The notes under the pieces: model-generated | Told to the model about the DNA's origin: nothing | The model's database searches: none | The model's input: the letters and a program-made list of their open reading frames with translations, nothing else | Shown: positions 8,353-15,095 of the stretch, in pieces | Layout: each line of letters starts with the position of its first letter | Numbering within the stretch: position 1 is the first letter of the stretch | Origin: an uncultured Erysipelotrichaceae bacterium | GTDB taxonomy: Bacteria > Bacillota_I > Bacilli_A > Erysipelotrichales > Erysipelotrichaceae | NCBI GenBank assembly: GCA_902796525.1 | Contig: CADBPB010000115.1 | Span: forward strand, 1-15,192 | Length of the DNA: 15,192 nt | Reading direction: 5' to 3' | Made by a program: the position numbers and the translations under genes

Positions 8353-10211
8353 ATTTAGACTACTTCTTTTCCGGCATCGATACCGAATGCTACAGATACA
8401 TGGGTTGTCATAAGAAAGATGACGGCATCGAGTTTTATCTGTGGGCTCCGCATGCCAGGAAAGTGGAAGTCTTCATGTCCAGAGACGATTTTCAGGTCTA
8501 TTATCCTTTCGAGAAAGTCGATGACCGGGGCATCTGGCATCTGATCATTCCGAATTGCGAATGCATCTATTCCTACCGTTACCGCATATGGAAGGACGAT
8601 CACCATTTTATCGAGAAAGCCGATCCTTACGCTTTCTACAGCGAAAAACGTCCCGCCAATGCTTCGGTCATGTATGATCTTTCGCAGTATCATTTCACCG
8701 ATAAGGCCTACATGGATCACCGCCATTTCTCCTATCAGGAACCGATGAACATCTATGAGCTGCATGTGAATGGTTTCATGCATAGCGCCCCGATGACGAC
8801 CTATCAGGAACTGAAGGAGCAGCTGATCCCTTACGTCAAGAAAATGGGTTATACCCATATCGAACTGATGCCGATTAACGAACATCCTTTCGACGGTTCC
8901 TGGGGCTATCAGGCGACCGGCTTCATGTCGGCGACCAGCCGTTACGGCACGCCTTGGGATCTGATGGATCTGATCAACGAATGCCATCTCAACGACATCG
9001 GCGTGATCCTGGATGTGGCTTATGTGCATTTTGCGACCGATGGTTTCGGACTGGGAAGATTTGACGGACAAGCCTGTTACGAGTATGAAGACGAGCGTCT
9101 TTCCCGTTCGCAATGGGGTTCCTATCAGTTCAATCTCGGATCCGGTCCGGTCATTTCCTATCTGATGTCGGCTGCGAACCTCTTCCTGAATGAATACCAT
9201 TTCGACGGCTTAAGGATGGATGCGGTCTCGAATATCATCTTCTATGACGGCAACAAGAACATCGGTGTAAATGAGAGCGGACTGTCCTTTGTGAAGCGTT
9301 TCAACTATTCTTTGAAACAGCAGCATCCGGATGTAGTCATCATCGCCGAGGATTCTACGGATTATCCGAATGTCACGGTTCCGACGGAATATCAGGGACT
9401 GGGCTTCGACTACAAGTGGGACCTGGGCTGGATGAACGACACCCTGAAATACTATGCGATGGATCCGGAATACCGGCAGTATCACCACAACATGCTGACA
9501 TTCTCGATGGCCTATTTCTATTCCGAGAAGTTCATCCTGCCATTGTCACATGATGAAGTCGTCCATTCCAAGGGGACGATCGTCGACAAGATGTGGGGCG
9601 ATTATGAGACCAAATTCGCGCAATGCCGCAACCTCTTCCTCTACATGTATACCCATCCGGGCAAGAAGCTGAATTTCCTTGGAAATGATCTGGCAATGTT
9701 CCGGGAGTTCGATGAACAGAAAGAACTGGACTGGTTCCTGCTGCAGTATCCGATGCACGATTCCTTCAACCGTTATTTCCGGGATCTCTGTCAGATCTAT
9801 CTGAAATACAAGGCGTTCAGCTGTTACGATTACGATCCGCTGTCCTTCAAATGGATCGATGCAGACAACAACAAGGAATCGATCTATGTCTATACCCGGT
9901 ACGACGAGGATTACTGCTTCCTGGTGGTATTGAATATGAAACCGATCAGCTATCACAACTATCCGATCGGCGTTCCGTTTACGGGAACCTATACCGAGCT
10001 GATCAATTCCGAAAAGGATATCTATTCCGGCTGCAACATGTGCAACTTCAAGCCTCTGCGTACCAAGAGAGTCAAGGCTCACGGGCTGCCGCAGTCGATC
10101 AGCATCGATATCGCGCCTTACGCAGGGATAGTGTTCATTACCAAGAACAAGGCGAAGGCGGCGCCGGTAAAAGAACCGCACACGCGCAAACGCGTCAGAA
10201 CGGCAGGCTGA
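8349..10211 (+). CDS. glgB: 1,4-alpha-glucan branching enzyme (GH13, divergent form)
   Basis: The 620-aa protein introduces alpha-1,6 branches into glycogen. A CBM48 domain (about 20-110) leads into a GH13 barrel carrying the branching-enzyme signature EHPFDGSWGYQATGF (178-192). Predicted catalytic residues are nucleophile D291 (DGLRMD), acid/base E334 (IIAED), and H401/D402 (LPLSHDEVVHSKG). Region I reads DVAYVHF (222-228) instead of the common DWVPxHF; the histidine is kept. The later GNE-type motif reads FLGNDLAMFREF. The protein ends in a basic, Ala/Pro/Lys/Arg-rich tail of about 20 residues, probably disordered. It is the last gene of the operon, 27 nt before a hairpin. The function is secure, but the enzyme is a divergent subtype. 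Confidence 0.94.
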   Translation: MNLDYFFSGIDTECYRYMGCHKKDDGIEFYLWAPHARKVEVFMSRDDFQVYYPFEKVDDRGIWHLIIPNCECIYSYRYRIWKDDHHFIEKADPYAFYSEKRPANASVMYDLSQYHFTDKAYMDHRHFSYQEPMNIYELHVNGFMHSAPMTTYQELKEQLIPYVKKMGYTHIELMPINEHPFDGSWGYQATGFMSATSRYGTPWDLMDLINECHLNDIGVILDVAYVHFATDGFGLGRFDGQACYEYEDERLSRSQWGSYQFNLGSGPVISYLMSAANLFLNEYHFDGLRMDAVSNIIFYDGNKNIGVNESGLSFVKRFNYSLKQQHPDVVIIAEDSTDYPNVTVPTEYQGLGFDYKWDLGWMNDTLKYYAMDPEYRQYHHNMLTFSMAYFYSEKFILPLSHDEVVHSKGTIVDKMWGDYETKFAQCRNLFLYMYTHPGKKLNFLGNDLAMFREFDEQKELDWFLLQYPMHDSFNRYFRDLCQIYLKYKAFSCYDYDPLSFKWIDADNNKESIYVYTRYDEDYCFLVVLNMKPISYHNYPIGVPFTGTYTELINSEKDIYSGCNMCNFKPLRTKRVKAHGLPQSISIDIAPYAGIVFITKNKAKAAPVKEPHTRKRVRTAG

Positions 10212-10238
10212 GATCATTATCCGAACTTAAACAATGAC

Positions 10239-10262
10239 AGGCACTGATTGAGATCAGTGCCT
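10239..10262 (+). terminator. Hairpin after glgB, probable terminator
   Basis: There is a perfect 10-bp stem, AGGCACTGAT / ATCAGTGCCT, with a TGAG loop. The T-tract after it is poor (TCAAAT), so it may be a leaky terminator or an mRNA-stabilising hairpin. It sits 27 nt after the glgB stop and before the next promoter-like element. Confidence 0.6.
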
Positions 10263-10288
10263 TCAAATATCCTAAATCAGCGGAATGA

Positions 10289-10303
10289 TGTTAAAATAGA
10301 GTG
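10289..10303 (+). promoter_or_regulatory. Extended -10 promoter with +1 at the start codon (predicted leaderless mRNA)
   Basis: TG-T-TAAAAT (10289-10297) is followed by six bases and then a GTG at 10304. The predicted +1 is thus the first base of that codon. No Shine-Dalgarno is present. The element matches the one before the HAD gene at 2103 closely in sequence and exactly in spacing. Confidence 0.55.
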
Positions 10304-10708
10304 GTGAAAGAAGTAGCTTTTCGTCTGCATAAAGGAGACGACTTAAGACAGAGCATCGAAGAAAAGTGCGTGCAGCTGAAGATCGATACTGCCGTCGTTT
10401 TATCTGCGGTAGGCTGCGTGTACGAACTGAAGATCCGTCTGGCGGACGCCAGGGAGTATCTGCATCTAAAGCGCGATCACGAGATCGTTTCGATGACCGG
10501 TACGGTATCCAGAGGCAAGGCACATCTGCACATCGCTTTGTCCGATGAGGAAGGCCGCTGCATCGGAGGCCACCTGGAAAAGGGGTGTCTGATCAATACG
10601 ACCTGCGAAGTCGTTTTAGGTGCGTTGGAGGACTATGTATCAGAAAGGGCATTCGATGAGGATACCGGTTATGACGAAATCAATTTCAAGGAGGCATATC
10701 ATGATTAA
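10304..10708 (+). CDS. PPC/DUF296 domain protein
   Basis: The 134-aa protein consists almost wholly of one PPC (plant and prokaryote conserved, DUF296) domain. Visible features are FRLHKGDDL (7-15), VVLSAVGCV (31-39), IVSMTGTVS (61-69), GKAHLHIAL (71-79) with H74/H76, GGHLEKG (88-94) with H90, EVVLG (102-106), and the family's closing DEDTGYDEINF. The three histidines could form a metal site, as I recall for bacterial PPC structures. The family forms trimers; its bacterial role is poorly known. In plants it is fused to AT-hooks, which are absent here, so DNA binding should not be assumed. I chose the GTG at 10304 because a -10 element ends 6 nt before it; the GTG at 10301 would add one residue. 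The gene overlaps the downstream CobW gene by 8 nt. Confidence 0.85.
   Translation: MKEVAFRLHKGDDLRQSIEEKCVQLKIDTAVVLSAVGCVYELKIRLADAREYLHLKRDHEIVSMTGTVSRGKAHLHIALSDEEGRCIGGHLEKGCLINTTCEVVLGALEDYVSERAFDEDTGYDEINFKEAYHD
10688..10694 (+). promoter_or_regulatory. Ribosome binding site fixing the first cobW-like start
   Basis: AAGGAGG lies 6 nt before the ATG at 10701, inside the end of the PPC gene. It decides the start over longer in-frame alternatives. Confidence 0.8.
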
Positions 10709-11660
10709 TGTTTATATCGTTTCAGGTTTTTTAGGAGCAGGGAAGACCACTTTCATTCAGAAACTGCTGAGAGAGAAACACTTTGACAAAGTGATGCTGC
10801 TGGAGAATGAATTCGGCGAAGTCGGCGTCGACGGCGCTTTTTTTGACAGTTCGCTGAATATCAGAGAAATCAATAACGGATGCATCTGCTGTTCGCTGCA
10901 GGGAGACTTCGAAGATGCGCTGCACGAGATCGAAGAAATGGGCGTATCGGATCTGCTGATCGAACCTTCCGGCGTCGGCAAGCTTTCCGAGATCATCAAC
11001 GTGGTCAAAGAAGACGAAGACTTCCGCATCGTTTCCCATATCTGCATCGTCGATGTCAAGACCTGCCACAAGTATCATAAGAATTTCAAAGAATACTTTG
11101 ACGATCAGGTCAAGGCAGCCAACGCGGTCATCCTTTCCCATGTGGATGTTTCGGATGATGAAACTGTACAACGAGCGATCGATACCGTGCTGGAGATCCA
11201 TCCGGATGCGACTGTCATTAGCGACATTTTGGACAACTATTCGGCGGAACAGCTGCTGAATATCATCATCAAAGGCGGCGATATCATGCCGGAATGCGAC
11301 GAAGAAGAACGTGAGCATCACCATGACCATGATCACGAACACCATCACGAACATCATCATGACCATGAGCATCATCACCATCATGATGACGACGATGATG
11401 AAGACGAACCGTTCAAGAACCTGGTCCTTCATCCGGAACATGTCTTCACGGAAGAAGAACTCGCGGCGATTTTCGAACGGATCCCGGAAGATATCATCCG
11501 GATCAAGGGTTATGTGCATGGACAAACGGATACCCTGTATTTCAACTATGTCCTGAACGAACATCATATCTTCACGGGTTCACCCAAGGAAGAAGCGCTT
11601 GTTTCGATCATCGGTACAGTCATAGACAAAGACCTGTTCAAGGAGCTTTTCCATGATTAA
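10701..11660 (+). CDS. CobW/COG0523 (G3E) GTPase with His-rich metal-binding loop
   Basis: The 319-aa protein belongs to the G3E P-loop GTPases, which act as metal chaperones or insertases (zinc, cobalt, nickel or iron relatives). Walker A is GFLGAGKTT (9-17). The family metal motif is GCICC (60-64), and EPSG is at 88-91. The G4 motif, usually NKxD, reads SHVD (146-149), so guanine specificity may be altered. A linker at 206-228 holds 17 histidines in 23 residues, followed by the acidic run 229-236. A short CobW_C-type domain follows (about 240-319). The poly-His loop plus CxCC favours a zinc or nickel role, by family knowledge; the metal cannot be fixed from sequence. The start is set by AAGGAGG. 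The gene overlaps its neighbours by 8 nt on both sides. Confidence 0.9.
   Translation: MINVYIVSGFLGAGKTTFIQKLLREKHFDKVMLLENEFGEVGVDGAFFDSSLNIREINNGCICCSLQGDFEDALHEIEEMGVSDLLIEPSGVGKLSEIINVVKEDEDFRIVSHICIVDVKTCHKYHKNFKEYFDDQVKAANAVILSHVDVSDDETVQRAIDTVLEIHPDATVISDILDNYSAEQLLNIIIKGGDIMPECDEEEREHHHDHDHEHHHEHHHDHEHHHHHDDDDDEDEPFKNLVLHPEHVFTEEELAAIFERIPEDIIRIKGYVHGQTDTLYFNYVLNEHHIFTGSPKEEALVSIIGTVIDKDLFKELFHD
11316..11408 (+). repeat. Low-complexity tract encoding the His-rich and Asp/Glu-rich loop
   Basis: This is a run of CAT/CAC codons with interspersed GAC/GAT/GAA/GAG, followed by a run of GAT/GAC. It encodes the metal-binding loop of the first CobW-like protein. The tract could vary in length between strains by slippage. 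Strongly periodic spurious ORFs on other frames arise from it. Confidence 0.85.
11640..11645 (+). promoter_or_regulatory. Ribosome binding site of the second cobW-like gene
   Basis: AAGGAG lies 7 nt before the ATG at 11653, within the end of the first cobW-like gene. Confidence 0.7.
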
Positions 11661-12582
11661 GCCGGTCTATGTCTTTTCCGGTTTCCTGGATTCCGGAAAG
11701 ACCAAGGCGATCAAGGAGACACTGTACAATCCGCGTTTCAACGAAGGTGAGCGGACTTTGATCATCTGTTTCGAAGAAGGGGATATCACATATGACGAAA
11801 AGTTCCTTGGCATCACCAACAGCAAGGCCGTCTATCTCGATTCGATCAATGATCTGACGTTCGATAAACAGAAAGAACTGGATAAGCAGTACCGTCCGGA
11901 GAGGGTCTTTCTGGAACTCAACGGGATGGAAGACGACAATCTCCTGTATGACAATGGTTTCATCAAAGATTGGGAACTTGCCCAGACGCTGACGGTCATC
12001 GATGCATCGAAATTCAATCTGTATATGACTAACATGCGTCAGTTCATGTATAACCATATCGTCAATGCGGAGATGGTGATCCTGAACCGTTCCGATGGCC
12101 TGGATAAGCGTTATCTGAGAAACAATATCAAATCGATCAACCAATACTGCGAGCTGATCTATGAAGACAAAGACGGAAACGTGACCAGTCAGATCGAAGA
12201 TGAGCTGTTCGATATATCGAAAGATCTGGATATCAGCGATTACGATTACGGACTCTGGTTCATGGATGCGATCGATAATCCGGAGAAGTATGACAAAAAA
12301 AAGATCTCGATCAGAGTGAAATATGCAGGAGAGATCGATGATTACGATAATGTGGTGATCATGGGCAGGAAAGCCATGGTGTGCTGCGCAAACGATATCA
12401 CGGATATCGCCCTGCCATGCATCGGCGTCAAACCTGAAGAGATCGACAAGGACAAGTATTATAAAATGACAGGCATCGGCCGCTGTATCATGAACGAGGA
12501 AGGAATGAAAGTCCCGGCCTTGGAAGTCAAGAGCTATGAAGAAACCGATGCGCCTGCTGATGAACTGGTGACTTTCAATTAG
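11653..12582 (+). CDS. CobW-like GTPase with a YcgQ/DUF1980-like C-terminal domain
   Basis: The 309-aa protein starts with a G3E-type GTPase domain: Walker A GFLDSGKT (10-17), FLELNGM in the Walker B/EPSG position (86-92), and an NRSD G4 motif (145-148). It has no CxCC in the segment where the family normally carries it. The C-terminal part (about 217-309) does not look like CobW_C. It reads MGRKAMVCCANDITD (237-251), then IGVKPEE, YYKMTGIGRC (269-278), and a closing VPALEVKSYEETDAP (287-301). From memory this resembles the C-terminal domain of the YcgQ/UPF0703 (DUF1980, TIGR03943) permease-partner family, including its Cys-Cys. The fusion call is my inference and needs a profile search. It is probably a partner of the His-rich CobW protein upstream, which it overlaps by 8 nt. 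Confidence 0.78.
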   Translation: MIKPVYVFSGFLDSGKTKAIKETLYNPRFNEGERTLIICFEEGDITYDEKFLGITNSKAVYLDSINDLTFDKQKELDKQYRPERVFLELNGMEDDNLLYDNGFIKDWELAQTLTVIDASKFNLYMTNMRQFMYNHIVNAEMVILNRSDGLDKRYLRNNIKSINQYCELIYEDKDGNVTSQIEDELFDISKDLDISDYDYGLWFMDAIDNPEKYDKKKISIRVKYAGEIDDYDNVVIMGRKAMVCCANDITDIALPCIGVKPEEIDKDKYYKMTGIGRCIMNEEGMKVPALEVKSYEETDAPADELVTFN

Positions 12583-12590
12583 GAGTACGT

Positions 12591-13421
12591 ATGGACATTA
12601 TTAAAGCGATATTATTCGGAATCATCGAGGGTATCACGGAATGGATGCCGATCTCATCCACGGCCCACATGGATATCCTCAATCGTTTCATGCCATTGAA
12701 TGTGACAGAAGAATTTTATGAAGTATTCGAAGTCGTGATACAGCTGGGAGCGATCCTGGCATTGCTGATCGTATTCTGGAAGAAGATCTGGCCGTTCCCT
12801 GGAAACAAGAATGAGAAAGGGCTTTTTGCTTTGATCAGAAAAGATAAGTTCTTCCTGTGGGTCAACATCGTGATCGCCTGTCTTCCCGCGATCGTTTATG
12901 AACTGTTCCTGGAGGATGTCTTCACTTTCGTGACCCCGCAGAACAAGATGACCATCATCGGCATCTCGCTGATCCTGGTCGGTTTTGTTTTCCTGATCGT
13001 GGAAAGTCTCATCAGAAACAGAAAACCATCGATCGAAACTACAGCGAAACTGACAATGGTTCAGGCCTTGATCATCGGACTGGCGCAGCTTGTGGCAGCG
13101 GTCTTTCCGGGCGTATCCCGTTCCGGGGCAACGATCATCGCCGCCTTGCTGCTGGGTGTTTCAAGAACGGCTGCAGTCGAGTTTACATTCGAACTTGCGA
13201 TTCCGGTCATGTTCGGAGCAAGCCTGATGAAGCTGCTGAAGTATTCAGGAGCCATTTCTTTCTATGAGATCCTGATCCTGCTGACCGGCTGCATCAGCGC
13301 TTTTATCGTATCTTTGTTTATCATCCGTTTCGTTCTGAACTATATCAAGAAACATACTTTCTCCATCTTTGGGATCTATCGCATCCTGATGGGCATCATC
13401 GTACTGATTTTGCTGAGGTGA
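12591..13421 (+). CDS. uppP: Undecaprenyl-diphosphatase UppP (BacA family)
   Basis: The 276-aa polytopic membrane protein dephosphorylates undecaprenyl pyrophosphate, recycling the lipid carrier for peptidoglycan and other wall polymers. Overexpression of this family is known to give bacitracin resistance. Signature 1 is EGITEWMPISSTAHM (13-27) with the expected E13, E17, S23 and H26; the usual STGH glycine is Ala here. Signature 2 is PGVSRSGAT (173-181) with R177. Roughly eight hydrophobic segments cover the rest. The ATG has AGGAG at 12581-12585 and starts 8 nt after the CobW-like gene. A 1-nt gap separates it from the CcdA-thioredoxin gene, so it is very likely co-transcribed with both. 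Confidence 0.96.
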   Translation: MDIIKAILFGIIEGITEWMPISSTAHMDILNRFMPLNVTEEFYEVFEVVIQLGAILALLIVFWKKIWPFPGNKNEKGLFALIRKDKFFLWVNIVIACLPAIVYELFLEDVFTFVTPQNKMTIIGISLILVGFVFLIVESLIRNRKPSIETTAKLTMVQALIIGLAQLVAAVFPGVSRSGATIIAALLLGVSRTAAVEFTFELAIPVMFGASLMKLLKYSGAISFYEILILLTGCISAFIVSLFIIRFVLNYIKKHTFSIFGIYRILMGIIVLILLR

Positions 13422-13422
13422 T

Positions 13423-14589
13423 ATGGACTACAAACTGGCCGGTGCGATCTTTCTGGAGGGAATACTATCTTTCTTATCGCCTTGCGTCCTTCCGCTGATA
13501 CCTTTGTATCTTTCTTATCTGGCAGGGGACAGCAGACGCATCGATGAGGAAGGGAATGTTGCTTATGACGGCAAGCAGGTCTTTCTCAGGACCGTATTGT
13601 TTGTTGCCGGCATCAGCTGCACCTTCGCGATCCTAGGTTTCGCGTCACATAAACTGAGCGACTTGCTGACGGACTACCGCGAGATCATTGCGATCATCGG
13701 GGGAACTCTGCTGATCGTTTTCGGTCTGCATCAGATCGGAATCATCAATATCGATATCCTGTCCAAGGAATGGAAGCTCCGTTTCGATTCCGTGATGCAG
13801 GGGATGAATCATTTCAAAGCGTTCCTGTTCGGCTTTCTGTTCTCATTCGGCTGGTCGCCCTGTATCGGACCGATGCTGGCAAACGCTTTGCTGCTCGCTT
13901 CCGTCAATGACGATCCGGCATACATCGTGATTTATGCCGCGGGAATGCTGCTGCCGTTTCTGCTGACCGGTCTTTTCAGCAATAAGGCATTACGCTTCCT
14001 GTCGGAAAAAAAGAAATATGTAAAATACGTGACCGTCATCGCCGGAATCATCATGATGCTATCGGGCGGATACATGATCCGCGACGCTTCCCGTACGATC
14101 ATCGCAGGCAAAACGCTGAACGAACAGGAAACGATGAATGATCAGGAATCAGCCGACATCATGAATCACCGTTTTACGACCTCTTCCGGGAAAGAGATCG
14201 CGTTATCGGATTATAAGGGACAATATATCTATCTCAATTTCTCTACGACCTGGTGCACCTATTGTCAGGAAGAGATTCCGGTCTATGAGAAGTTCGCAGA
14301 AAACAACGAGATTCAGTGTTTCTACGTGATGTCTCCCAAGATGGAATACAGCCAGGGAGATATCGACCGATATCTGGAAGAAACCGATCTGAAGATCGAC
14401 GTCATCCTCGATGAAGAAGCGGCGCTGTTCTACTACTGCGGAGTGAACAGCTATCCGACATCCTTTATCATTTCCCCGGATAACGAGTTTCTTACTTACG
14501 CGACAGGCGCTTTATCGGAAGATGGTTTCGATCAGTTCTTCGCTTACAGCAGGTCTCTGTATGAGGAAACGGATTCCGGAACTGAATAA
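13423..14589 (+). CDS. CcdA/DsbD-like membrane protein fused to a TlpA-type thioredoxin domain
   Basis: The 388-aa fusion passes reducing power across the membrane to thiols outside. Residues 1-225 form a CcdA-type six-helix domain with its two redox cysteines in FLSPCVLPLIP (C21) and GWSPCIGP (C147). A linker (about 226-248) leads to a thioredoxin-like domain with active site WCTYC (C278/C281) and the cis-proline in YPTSF (P345), predicted to face outside. CcdA supplies electrons from cytoplasmic thioredoxin, and the fused domain would reduce extracytoplasmic partners such as apocytochromes, sulfoxide reductases or other thiol proteins. No dedicated substrate (e.g. MsrAB or c-type cytochrome) is seen nearby. 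The gene starts 1 nt after uppP, with GAGG at 13415-13418. Confidence 0.92.
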   Translation: MDYKLAGAIFLEGILSFLSPCVLPLIPLYLSYLAGDSRRIDEEGNVAYDGKQVFLRTVLFVAGISCTFAILGFASHKLSDLLTDYREIIAIIGGTLLIVFGLHQIGIINIDILSKEWKLRFDSVMQGMNHFKAFLFGFLFSFGWSPCIGPMLANALLLASVNDDPAYIVIYAAGMLLPFLLTGLFSNKALRFLSEKKKYVKYVTVIAGIIMMLSGGYMIRDASRTIIAGKTLNEQETMNDQESADIMNHRFTTSSGKEIALSDYKGQYIYLNFSTTWCTYCQEEIPVYEKFAENNEIQCFYVMSPKMEYSQGDIDRYLEETDLKIDVILDEEAALFYYCGVNSYPTSFIISPDNEFLTYATGALSEDGFDQFFAYSRSLYEETDSGTE

Positions 14590-14618
14590 TAAATCATGTT
14601 ATTTACTGAAAAGTATCG

Positions 14619-14624
14619 TACAAT
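14619..14624 (+). promoter_or_regulatory. Possible -10 element of the lipoprotein gene
   Basis: TACAAT lies in the 57-nt gap after the CcdA fusion gene, 22 nt before the ATG at 14647. I find no good -35 at the right spacing, so the gene may instead be read through from upstream. Confidence 0.35.
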
Positions 14625-14632
14625 ATTTGGAT

Positions 14633-14638
14633 AGGAGG
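14633..14638 (+). promoter_or_regulatory. Ribosome binding site of the lipoprotein gene
   Basis: AGGAGG lies 8 nt before the ATG at 14647. It sits only 2 nt before the in-frame TTG at 14641, so the ATG is the better start. Confidence 0.8.
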
Positions 14639-14646
14639 ATTTGCAC

Positions 14647-15018
14647 ATGAGAAAACTAAGAACTGTCATAACGACGCTGCTGGTGATCGCGATGGTGATC
14701 TCTATTGCAGCTTGCGGCAAGAAAAACGAAAACTCGCTGGCTGGCGTCTGGGAGTATACGGACACGGAAAGCGATCTGGGCGCCGTCTATGATCTGAAAG
14801 AAGACGGAACCGGAACTTATACGATGAAAATCGGTGAAACCGACGTGACTTATGAGTTGAAATACGAAGTGAAAGACGGACATCTTCTGGTGACCTATGT
14901 CAATAATGAAACATTTACCGAGGACGATGTCTTTGATTCCGAATTCACTTTGAAGGATGCCGATACAATGATCATCAAAGATTCTACCGGCATGGAGATG
15001 ACGTTCAACAAGAAATAA
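14647..15018 (+). CDS. Small secreted lipoprotein, unknown function
   Basis: The 123-aa precursor has a charged N-terminus (MRKLR), a hydrophobic stretch (7-22), and the lipobox IAAC with predicted lipidated C23, so the mature protein of about 100 aa is membrane-anchored outside the cell. The mature part begins with a short polar linker. It then shows GVWEY...DLKEDGTGTYTM and alternating strand-like segments ending in ADTMIIKDSTGMEMTF. This pattern recalls the small lipocalin-like/DUF5640-type beta-barrel lipoproteins common in gut Firmicutes. That resemblance is from memory and the function is unknown. The ATG at 14647 is chosen on AGGAGG spacing. A strong terminator follows 27 nt after the stop. 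Confidence 0.82.
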   Translation: MRKLRTVITTLLVIAMVISIAACGKKNENSLAGVWEYTDTESDLGAVYDLKEDGTGTYTMKIGETDVTYELKYEVKDGHLLVTYVNNETFTEDDVFDSEFTLKDADTMIIKDSTGMEMTFNKK

Positions 15019-15045
15019 GGATCATCCCATTGATTGAAACATAAG

Positions 15046-15077
15046 AAAACCTCTCATTTCCGAGAGGTTTTTATTTT
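15046..15077 (+). terminator. Bidirectional rho-independent terminator between convergent genes
   Basis: A 10-bp stem AAAACCTCTC / GAGAGGTTTT with an ATTTCC loop is followed by TATTTT. Read on the - strand, the stem ends in GAGAGGTTTTCTT. It can therefore stop both the lipoprotein transcript and the tuf transcript coming from the right. Confidence 0.9.
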
Positions 15078-15095
15078 GAATCAATCAGTTAGTAA

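Noticed and set aside
10261..10300. Zur-type palindromic operator before the PPC/cobW unit
   Set aside because: I looked for an inverted repeat resembling a Firmicute Zur box and saw none. Metal regulation is therefore not supported by a visible operator.
11316..11411. Tandem repeat or CRISPR-like array
   Set aside because: The repetition is codon-level His/Asp low complexity in frame, with no fixed repeat unit or spacers.
10731..11567. A 278-codon - strand open frame with Met/Val-rich repeats opposite the first cobW-like gene
   Set aside because: The repeats are the complement of the His/Asp codon tract. There is no credible start signal.
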